DNA of 64,000 nucleotides, from NCBI RefSeq assembly GCF_002210095.1, contig NZ_AQQR01000001.1:186001-250000 (forward strand). Reading direction: 5' to 3'. Made by a program: the position numbers and the translations under genes. The stretch is from Marinibacterium profundimaris (GTDB lineage Bacteria > Pseudomonadota > Alphaproteobacteria > Rhodobacterales > Rhodobacteraceae). How positions within the stretch are numbered: position 1 is the stretch's first letter; every line of letters starts with the position of its first letter. The notes under the pieces are model-generated. The model had not been told where the DNA came from. It worked only from the letters and a program-made list of their open reading frames with translations, and made no database searches. This document shows, piece after piece, positions 29,343-36,766 of this stretch.

Positions 29343-29983
29343 GAGGCCAGCTGCAGGATCCGATGCCCGAGGAGGACGACACCGCCGCGCTCGACCTCTC
29401 CATCGCCTTCTTCAGCGCGGTGCTGATGCTCTTCGCCTTCGTCGCCTTCCAGCTCGCGCGCACCCCGCAGCCCGATCCGCCCGCCACCCTGGCCCAGCCC
29501 GACACCGCCCGCCCGGTTCTGCCGCCGACCTGGAGCGCCGTGGCCGAGCGCGGATCCTGGGCGGTCTATGACGGAGAGCGGCTGACGATCCTCGACATGG
29601 ACGCCATCGCCGCCGGCATGCGCGACGTGCTTGAAGCCTATGACGGCGAGGACGGCTATCAGGCCCTGACCCTGCTCTCCGGCCCTGATCCCCGTGCCTT
29701 CGCCCTGCGGCTCAGCTTTCGGCCCGACGCCCTGCCCGCCCCCTGGCGGCGCGAGGTGACGCGGCCCGCGCCCGAGGCGCCCTGCCCCGAGACCAGCCGC
29801 CGCCTGCTGCGCACCTATGTCGCCGCCGATGTGGCCGACGTGACGCCGCTGGCCCGCTACCTGGACGCTTGCGGGGCGCAATTCGCCCCGCTGGTGCTGC
29901 GAGAGCCGGGCGACAGCGGCCGGGTCAGCGTGCAGATCGGCCTCGGGCCCGGCTCCTACTCGGAGGAGGCGATGTTTCGATGA
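29339..29983 (+). CDS. ExbD/TolR-like protein 2
   Basis: A protein of 214 residues with a short acidic cytoplasmic start, one membrane helix carrying an Asp at its beginning (ALDLSIAFFSAVLMLFAFVA) and a periplasmic domain with a cysteine pair. It has the same topology as the preceding protein but a larger periplasmic part. Two different ExbD-type partners for one channel protein suggest a heterodimeric stator unit. It overlaps both neighbours by ATGA (29339-29342 and 29980-29983). Confidence 0.55.
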   Translation: MRGQLQDPMPEEDDTAALDLSIAFFSAVLMLFAFVAFQLARTPQPDPPATLAQPDTARPVLPPTWSAVAERGSWAVYDGERLTILDMDAIAAGMRDVLEAYDGEDGYQALTLLSGPDPRAFALRLSFRPDALPAPWRREVTRPAPEAPCPETSRRLLRTYVAADVADVTPLARYLDACGAQFAPLVLREPGDSGRVSVQIGLGPGSYSEEAMFR

Positions 29984-30873
29984 GGCTGCTGGTGATCCTC
30001 CTTCTGCTGCTGCCGGGGCTGGCGCAGGCGCAATGGATGCGCACGGGGCTTGAATTCCACGGCCAACCGCCGCAGCCCGACCCGGTGGTCGACCGCGCCC
30101 GGGTCGAGGCGCAGCAGGCGCGCCGCTGCGAGGCCAGCGCGATCCGGTTCGGCGATACCGCCGCCATGCGCGGCGCGGTTGCGCCCCCGGACTGGGACGA
30201 CCCCACCCGCACCAGCGCCGCCATCGCCGCCATTGCCGACCGGCCGGACACCGCGCTGCAGGCGCTGGACGCGGCGGCGCTGACCGCCACCACGGACGAG
30301 GCTGCCACGGTGCTGGAGGCACAGGCTGTTCTGACCGCGCTGCAATTCGGCCAGTCACCGACTGTGCCCACCAATGACCTGTCCGGCCCGCACCTGTCGG
30401 ACCGGCTGTTCTGGCAGGCCCTGGCCCGGGCGCCCACGGCCACCCCGGGCCAATGGACGGATCAGATCCTGCCCGCGCTCGACGCGGCCTTCGCCGCCGA
30501 TCCGACCAGCTTCCAGGTCCGCGCCTGGCGCGTCATCGCCTGGCTCGAGGCCCGACCGCCCGCCGCCGGCCAATGCGCGGCCCGGATCGCGGCCTTCTCG
30601 GACCGGCTGCTGGACCTGTCGGAGGCCAGCGCCTGCCCGCTGATGCTGGGCCACGTGACCCATGCGATCGACCGTGCCCTGGGTTCGCGGCCCGGAACCG
30701 ACAGCGACCGCGCCCGCGCCACCTGGCGCCGCTTTGGCGAGGCGCTGCTCGCGCTGGTGGCCGGCGCCCCGGAGGTCGCCGCGCATCGCCGGGCCGAGCT
30801 GACGGGCGCGGGAGGCTGCGCCGCGATGATGGGCGCAGAACTGGATGCGCTGGCGCGGGAGGGCGAGCGATGA
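29980..30873 (+). CDS. exported alpha-helical protein of unknown function
   Basis: A protein of 297 residues with a clear signal peptide (MRLLVILLLLLPGLAQAQ). The mature part is Ala-rich and helical, possibly of TPR-like repeat type, with several cysteines. No family recognised. It is translationally coupled to both neighbours (ATGA at 29980-29983 and 30870-30873). Position suggests a periplasmic component of the envelope locus. Confidence 0.75.
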   Translation: MRLLVILLLLLPGLAQAQWMRTGLEFHGQPPQPDPVVDRARVEAQQARRCEASAIRFGDTAAMRGAVAPPDWDDPTRTSAAIAAIADRPDTALQALDAAALTATTDEAATVLEAQAVLTALQFGQSPTVPTNDLSGPHLSDRLFWQALARAPTATPGQWTDQILPALDAAFAADPTSFQVRAWRVIAWLEARPPAAGQCAARIAAFSDRLLDLSEASACPLMLGHVTHAIDRALGSRPGTDSDRARATWRRFGEALLALVAGAPEVAAHRRAELTGAGGCAAMMGAELDALAREGER

Positions 30874-31307
30874 TCACACCCTCGCTTCTGCCGGCCGGGG
30901 TTGCCGCTCTGGGTCTTGCGCTGCTCGACGGGCGGATCGCGCCCGCGCTGTGGCTTAGCCTGCGCGTCGGGCTGGGCATCGCGATGTGGCTGGTGCTGTG
31001 GCAGGCCGGCGGGGCCTGGATCGCCGCGTCCGGGCGGCTTTCGGGGCTGACCGCCGACGCCGGACATGCGCTTGCGCTGAATGCGGGGCTGGGGCTGATC
31101 GCGTCGCTGCCTTGCGTGCTGGCCCTGCGCCTGACGGCACGGGCGGCACCCTTGGGCGGCTTGCATGGGCTGGCCTGGTTCGGCGGGCTGATCCTGCCGC
31201 AGCTGGGTCAGGCCGGCGCCTGGCCACCGGCATCGCTGACCCTTGCCGTGGCGGGCGCGGGCCTTGCCATGGGGCTTGGCCGGCTTGCTGGCGGAGGATC
31301 CCCGTGA
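30870..31307 (+). CDS. small polytopic membrane protein
   Basis: A protein of 145 residues, nearly all hydrophobic, with about four to five predicted membrane helices and no charged domain. No family recognised. It overlaps the upstream gene by ATGA and the ABC transporter start by one base (TGATG at 31305-31309). It could be an accessory subunit of the ABC protein. Confidence 0.7.
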   Translation: MITPSLLPAGVAALGLALLDGRIAPALWLSLRVGLGIAMWLVLWQAGGAWIAASGRLSGLTADAGHALALNAGLGLIASLPCVLALRLTARAAPLGGLHGLAWFGGLILPQLGQAGAWPPASLTLAVAGAGLAMGLGRLAGGGSP

Positions 31308-33571
31308 TGTTCCGGCTGCGTCAACTCTCCTACCACCATTCCGCGCAAAGCGCCGATGGTCCGGTGCGCGGGATCGAGGTCTCTGACCTGGAGATCCCCG
31401 CCACCGGGGTCACCGCCATCATCGGCCCCTCCGGCTCTGGCAAGACCACGCTGCTGTCCGTCCTTGCCGGGTTCCTGCGCCCGGATATCGCCCCGGACGG
31501 CGGCGCGCTGGAGTTCGACGGCCAACCGATGACCGCCGAGGGGCACCCGCCCGGACGGGTCGCCTTCGTCTTCCAATCCTCCCTGCTGCTGGGCGCCGCC
31601 ACCGGGCTGACCAACGCGCTGCAGGGCCATGTCGCCGCCCGCGCCGCCGACCCCGACCGCCGTCTGGATCCGGCCGAGATGCGCCACCTGCTGCGCCGGC
31701 TGGGCCTGTCGGACACGGGCAAGAGCCTGATCGCCCGCCGCGCCCGGCAGCTGTCGGGCGGCGAAGCGCAGCGGGTGGCGATCCTGCGCGCGCTGCTGAC
31801 CGATCCGCAGGCCATCCTCTGCGACGAGCCGACCTCGTCGCTGGACAGTGCCAATGCCGATGCGGCGCTGGGGGCGCTGCGCGACTGGGCCGAACGGCGC
31901 CAGCGGCCGGTGGTCTGGGTGACGCACAACCTTCAACAGGCGGCGGCCTATGCCGATCACCACGTCTTTGTCGCCGGGGGCCGCATCGTGCCGGCGCCCG
32001 CCGAGGTGACCGAGGCGCTGGCCTCGTCCGACACCGGCCTGCGTCTGGCCGCGCTGCAGGCGATGACCGACGCGCTGAGCCCGCCGCCACGCGCGGCAGA
32101 GGACGCTGGCGCGGTTCCTGACACCGCCGAGGATCCCGGCCCCGGCACCTATGCCCACTGGATCGCCGCCGCGCTGTCGGCCGATGGCGCCACGGCCGAG
32201 GCGCTGGAACGCGACCGCGCCGCCGGGCTGGCGCCCGCGCGGGAACGCCACTGGCTGGCCGCCCTGTCGCCGGGCCTGCCCGAGCCGCCGCCGCGCATCA
32301 CCCGGCTGCTGGGCCGCGTGGTCGCCTACAGCCGGCATGCGCTGATGCTGATCCTGCTGGTGCTGATGGCGCAGATCTTCGCCGCCGGCTTCTTCGGCGC
32401 GCTGGCCCAACGCTACAGCCGCGAACGGCTGGAGGACCCGTCCGTCGCGCGCATCGTCTTCGAACACGTGGTGGGCAGCAGCAGCCTGAGCGGCCGGGAG
32501 CCGGACCCGCTGTATCCCGGCCGCGGCATGACTGCGGTGCTGGAGGCGCTGGAGGGCGCGCTGCGGGCCGAAGGGCTCGACACCTCGCGGGCCTTCGTGT
32601 TCGGGCGGCGCACGATCCCAAACTCGGCGCTGCGCTTTCCGGATGCCTCCGACGCCTGTCAGGGCTGGCAGGGGTTCGAAACGGTGGCGCTGGACCGCGC
32701 CGATCCTCTGCTGGGACAGACCGTGCTGCGCCCCGAAACGCCGGGGCTGTCGGGTGACATCGGGGCCGTGCTGGCGCCTTCGGCCGATGCCCCGCGCAAC
32801 GCCCTGCTGGACGGCCGCATCGTGGATCTGCTGCGCGACCGCTGCGGCCTGCCCGAGGGGCCGATCCTGGCCGACTGGGCCGCCGGTCAGGCCGGCACGC
32901 TGGAGCCGGTGCGCCTGCGTATCGCCGGCGCCATCGCCGAGCCGCCGCCGCTGTATCCGGTCTCCGCCGACCTGCTGGTCTTCGAAGAGGATTACCAGTT
33001 CGCCGCCAACCTCCAGGACGGCGCCGCGCCCGATCCGTTCCGCATCGCCACGGCCTATTTCCCGATCGACGGCTTCGACGCGGCGCGGGGCGCGATCGAC
33101 GGGCTGGGCTACCGCATCCGCGACGACAGTGCCGCGGCCGTGGAAACGCTGCGCCGGGTCGCGCGCGCGGCGCGCGAGGTGCCGCGCGCGGTGATGATCC
33201 TGAACGCGACGGGCTGCGTCGTGGTGCTGATCCTGGTGATCGGCAATATCCTGGAGCTCAACAAGCGCGTCTTCGCGCTGTTCCAGGCGCATGGCTTCCG
33301 GCTGCGCGACATTCTCGCGGTCCTGGCGCTGCACCTGGCGCCCGCGCTGGCCTATGCGGTGGTGCTTCTGGGGCTGGCGCTGCTGCTGCTCTGGCCGCTG
33401 CTGATCCGGGCGCTGCCCGCCGATCTGGGCAACCTGGCGCTGCTGCGCAACGCCGCCTTCCTTGAAACCCTCGCCATTGCCATACTGGCGATGGCGGCCA
33501 CAACGCTCGTGGTCGTGACGCTCTGGTGGCACCAGACCCGGGCACGGCTGACCCGCTACCTGCAGGAGTGA
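31307..33571 (+). CDS. MacB-like ABC transporter: ATPase fused to FtsX-type permease
   Basis: A protein of 754 residues. The ATPase domain (about 1-235) has Walker A GPSGSGKTT, signature LSGGEAQRVAILRALL, Walker B AILCDEPTSSLD and switch His in VWVTHNLQ, close to LolD/MacB. A linker leads to a membrane domain with one helix (about 345-365), a periplasmic domain of about 270 residues, then three helices near the C-terminus. That 1+3 topology is FtsX/MacB-like. Such proteins transmit ATP-driven motion to the periplasm or extract lipoproteins or peptides. It is embedded in the operon with ExbB/ExbD-like genes. Confidence 0.8.
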   Translation: MFRLRQLSYHHSAQSADGPVRGIEVSDLEIPATGVTAIIGPSGSGKTTLLSVLAGFLRPDIAPDGGALEFDGQPMTAEGHPPGRVAFVFQSSLLLGAATGLTNALQGHVAARAADPDRRLDPAEMRHLLRRLGLSDTGKSLIARRARQLSGGEAQRVAILRALLTDPQAILCDEPTSSLDSANADAALGALRDWAERRQRPVVWVTHNLQQAAAYADHHVFVAGGRIVPAPAEVTEALASSDTGLRLAALQAMTDALSPPPRAAEDAGAVPDTAEDPGPGTYAHWIAAALSADGATAEALERDRAAGLAPARERHWLAALSPGLPEPPPRITRLLGRVVAYSRHALMLILLVLMAQIFAAGFFGALAQRYSRERLEDPSVARIVFEHVVGSSSLSGREPDPLYPGRGMTAVLEALEGALRAEGLDTSRAFVFGRRTIPNSALRFPDASDACQGWQGFETVALDRADPLLGQTVLRPETPGLSGDIGAVLAPSADAPRNALLDGRIVDLLRDRCGLPEGPILADWAAGQAGTLEPVRLRIAGAIAEPPPLYPVSADLLVFEEDYQFAANLQDGAAPDPFRIATAYFPIDGFDAARGAIDGLGYRIRDDSAAAVETLRRVARAAREVPRAVMILNATGCVVVLILVIGNILELNKRVFALFQAHGFRLRDILAVLALHLAPALAYAVVLLGLALLLLWPLLIRALPADLGNLALLRNAAFLETLAIAILAMAATTLVVVTLWWHQTRARLTRYLQE

Positions 33572-33576
33572 GACGC

Positions 33577-34320
33577 ATGAGAGCACATCCGATCCGGACA
33601 GGCCCCCGCATCGCCGTCCTGGCGCTGGCGCTGCTGGCCGGCCCCGCACTGGCGCAGGACCCATCCGCCGCAAGTGGCGAGACCAGCCTGCAAGGGCTGG
33701 GCGAGCGCGCCGCCCCGACCGCTGCCCAGGACGATGGCCTCGCGGCCTGCATCGCCAACCGCGACCGGCTCGCCCGCTTCACGACCGACCTCTCCGCCCG
33801 CCTGGCCGACACACAGGCCGGCTGCGCGGCGCGCGTGACCGAGGAAACCGAACCGCTGACCCGCGCGTTGTCGATCTGCGAGGAAGAGGTCGACCAGCAT
33901 CAGCGTACCAACATCACCCTCAACGACCGCCTGCTCGCCTGCGAGACCGCGCCCCGCACCGACCCGGACCGCATCGCCGCGCTCGAGGCCGAGGTGGCGC
34001 GCCTGACCGAACGGCTGGCCAATGCGGGCCTCGGGGCCGAGCCGGGCTATGGCTATGCCGGGGGCAGCGTCTGGTCCTCCTTCGTGGCCGGGGACGAGCT
34101 TGACCGGGTGCAGGGCAGCCTGCCCAGACTGCCGGTGGAGGATTGCCCCGCCGCGCTCGACTGGCTGGCCGCGCAGGACGGCGCCGACCGGGCCGTGCGG
34201 ACCGAGGTCTGGGTCTGGGACGGCGAGACGCCGCAGATCTGCCGGCGTGGCGCAGATGAAACCCCCGGCCTGGCCCCGGCCCGGCCCCAGGATGAAGCCC
34301 ACGTGGTGATCTTCAGGTGA
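33577..34320 (+). CDS. exported coiled-coil protein of unknown function
   Basis: A protein of 247 residues with a signal peptide (cleavage near GPALAQ). The middle (about 45-150) is coiled coil with regularly spaced cysteines (AACIANRDRL, AGCAARV, SICEEEVD, LACETA). The C-terminal region (about 160-247) is compact and contains EVWVWDGETPQICRR. No family recognised. It starts five bases after the ABC gene with AGGAG upstream. Confidence 0.75.
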   Translation: MRAHPIRTGPRIAVLALALLAGPALAQDPSAASGETSLQGLGERAAPTAAQDDGLAACIANRDRLARFTTDLSARLADTQAGCAARVTEETEPLTRALSICEEEVDQHQRTNITLNDRLLACETAPRTDPDRIAALEAEVARLTERLANAGLGAEPGYGYAGGSVWSSFVAGDELDRVQGSLPRLPVEDCPAALDWLAAQDGADRAVRTEVWVWDGETPQICRRGADETPGLAPARPQDEAHVVIFR

Positions 34321-34336
34321 CAGGAGCCCGAACGAC

Positions 34337-36766
34337 GTGATGCCCAGACCCGCCATTCGCCGGATTCCGATCGGCACCGATGCCCCTGCGCGCCGGATCG
34401 CCCGCCTGCCCGTCCTGCTGGTGGCGCTCCTGCTGACGCCGATGGCCGCGCGGGCCCAGCAGGACCTGCCGACCTTCGACTGTGCCGCGCTGCTCTCCGA
34501 CACCGGGGCCGGAGAGGCCTCGGCCAAGACGCGCCAGCGGCTCAGCGCCGCGCCCCTGCGCTTCACCTGGGACGGAGAGACCACGCGCCCCGACCGCGCG
34601 GATCCGATCGTGCTGGTCCCGATGCGATCCGGCATCACCGCGCGGCTGGCCCGGTCCGAACCCGTACCGCTGGACGACGGCGTGATGAGCTGCACGCTGA
34701 TCGGCATCTCCTTCCGCCCGGCGCTGGACGAGCCCGATCCCTACATGGTCCAGGATCTGCGCGAGGGCCCCCGCCCGGCCGAGCTGCCGCTGCTGCTGGT
34801 CGGCCGCCACGACACCGCCGCCGCCGCCGATGCCGCCTTTTCCGCCTGGGTGAACCGGGCCTATCCGATCCCGGTCGCGTTTCCCGAACCGATGCGCAAT
34901 GCCACCGGCGCCGGCGTGACCGTCATCGGCGATCACCGCGCCTTCCTGCCCACGCCGCTTCTGGGTAACACCGACTGGAACGAGACCAACGTGCTGGCGC
35001 TGAACCCCGAACGCGCGCCGCAGGACACGCGGGTCTTCCTGCGCGCCGCCGGGCTGGACCGGGCCGGCGTGATCCTGGCGCTGTGCGGCAGCGCCGACTG
35101 CACCGATTTCCGCGCGGCACGGCCCGGCGTGGCGCCGGTGGCCGGGCCCGAGGTCGTCGCCCAGGGCAGTGACCAGCCGGAGGGCGACGATGCGCTCTGG
35201 CGCGACGACGACGCCGAGGCTCCGCGGCCGCCCTCCGCCCCCGCGACGAGCCCCCGCCCGGCCGACCGCGCGCTGCCACCCGAGGTCACGCGCGAGATGC
35301 CCGCCGGGCCCGACACCGAAACCGCCACGGCAACACCATCCCCGGACACACCGTCCTCGGACACGGCCCAACCGTCGGCACAGGGCGACACGATCGGCAC
35401 GCAGACCAACCCCGCGCTTCAGGGGGCGGACCCTTCGGAACCGACCCGGCCCGGCGGGCTGCCGCCTCTGAGACTGACCTACCTGGGCACCGACGGGCGC
35501 GAAGAGGATCTGCCGCCCGCGCTGTCGGGGCGCTTCGATTGCGTGCTGACCGCGCTCGGGGCCGAGATCTTCACCGAAACGCCCGATTGCCCGGACCGCG
35601 CTTTCGAGGCGCTGCGCGACCGCCGCGCCCTGCTGCGCCGGGTGGACGAGGGCCACTGGCAGATCGTCGCCGGGGCCAGGGACCGGCCGCCGCGGGCGGT
35701 GATCGTGACCCTGCCGCCCGGCCAGTCCGGCGCCGCCTGCCGGATGGACCTGGATTACGACGGCCCCGACGGCGCGCCCGTGCGCCTGGCGCTGAACCCG
35801 GTGGCCGGCGCGACGCCGGCGCAGTTCACCGCGATCCCGGTCATCCCGCTGCCCGTCCGCAACGGCCAGGTCCGGATGCGCCTGTCGGTCTCCGCGGCCG
35901 CCGCCTGCGGCGCCCCGGGGCGCGAGATCTCGGTGCCCACCGAAGCGATCCTCTCGCTGGACCTGGCGGGCGAGGCCCGCGTGAACCGCGCCGCGCTGCA
36001 CGTGGTGGCGATGGATGCCGGCGACCTCGAGGTTGCCCTGGGCCTCGACCCCGCCGGGCGCCTTCGGCTGGGCGCCCAGATCATCGGCGCGGTGGAATCC
36101 GCGCAGGCGCGGCTGGCCGCCGGCTGGGGACCCGAGGCGTGGTCGCTGTCCTCCGTGGGTCTTACCCGGCTGGACGAGACCGAGGGGCTGGTGCGCATCC
36201 TCGCCCTGCCCTCCGACGCCCTGCGCAGCGGCGCGGACACGCGCTTTGCCGCGATCCCCGCCGCCACCCGGTCGGAGCTGGCCGAGATGCGCCCGCGCGT
36301 CACCCCCGAAACCCTGGCCGAGGCGCTGGAGCCAGCGGTGGCCGATGCCGCCGCACGTGGCATCACGCAGCTGTCGCTGACCCTGATCGCGCCGGTCACG
36401 CCGCGCACCGCCGTGGCGCTGGCCGATCCCTGCACCGATCAGCGCTTTGCCTCCCTGGCGCGCGACCTTTCCCGGCCCGACGGACCCGAGATCTCGGTCA
36501 CCGTCTTCCCGCTGGTCCGCCTGCGCCCGGGCGACGCGCCCGATCTCGAAACGCTGCAGCCGCTGTCCTTCGACCCGGACGCGCCCAGCCGCCCGGCGGG
36601 GCTGACCCGGTGCCGCGCGGCGCCCGGCGCGCCCACGACCTACCCCTTCTTCATCGAACCCTGGCGGCCCGACGGTGACATCACCGGGCGCTATGCCGCC
36701 ACCCTGGCCGACCGGCTGGCCCTGCACCTGGCCGACCGGCTGACCGAGGACAAGGCCCGACCATGA
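34337..36766 (+). CDS. large exported protein of unknown function
   Basis: A protein of 809 residues with a signal peptide after a basic N-terminus (LPVLLVALLLTPMAARAQQ). An N-terminal domain (about 45-265) is joined by a long Pro/Thr/Asp-rich linker (about 280-375) to a beta-rich C-terminal half with scattered cysteines. The linker implies two separately folded periplasmic domains. I recognise no family. It is 16 bases downstream of the coiled-coil gene and overlaps the vWA gene by ATGA (36763-36766). Confidence 0.8.
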   Translation: MMPRPAIRRIPIGTDAPARRIARLPVLLVALLLTPMAARAQQDLPTFDCAALLSDTGAGEASAKTRQRLSAAPLRFTWDGETTRPDRADPIVLVPMRSGITARLARSEPVPLDDGVMSCTLIGISFRPALDEPDPYMVQDLREGPRPAELPLLLVGRHDTAAAADAAFSAWVNRAYPIPVAFPEPMRNATGAGVTVIGDHRAFLPTPLLGNTDWNETNVLALNPERAPQDTRVFLRAAGLDRAGVILALCGSADCTDFRAARPGVAPVAGPEVVAQGSDQPEGDDALWRDDDAEAPRPPSAPATSPRPADRALPPEVTREMPAGPDTETATATPSPDTPSSDTAQPSAQGDTIGTQTNPALQGADPSEPTRPGGLPPLRLTYLGTDGREEDLPPALSGRFDCVLTALGAEIFTETPDCPDRAFEALRDRRALLRRVDEGHWQIVAGARDRPPRAVIVTLPPGQSGAACRMDLDYDGPDGAPVRLALNPVAGATPAQFTAIPVIPLPVRNGQVRMRLSVSAAAACGAPGREISVPTEAILSLDLAGEARVNRAALHVVAMDAGDLEVALGLDPAGRLRLGAQIIGAVESAQARLAAGWGPEAWSLSSVGLTRLDETEGLVRILALPSDALRSGADTRFAAIPAATRSELAEMRPRVTPETLAEALEPAVADAAARGITQLSLTLIAPVTPRTAVALADPCTDQRFASLARDLSRPDGPEISVTVFPLVRLRPGDAPDLETLQPLSFDPDAPSRPAGLTRCRAAPGAPTTYPFFIEPWRPDGDITGRYAATLADRLALHLADRLTEDKARP

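Noticed and set aside
31208-33673. 821-codon reverse-strand frame opposite the ABC fusion
   Set aside because: It mirrors the forward gene, has Gln/Arg/Gly-rich low-information sequence and no recognisable domain.
34313-36727. 804-codon reverse-strand frame opposite the large exported protein
   Set aside because: Same reason: a shadow of a GC-rich gene; the forward frame has a signal peptide and operon overlaps.
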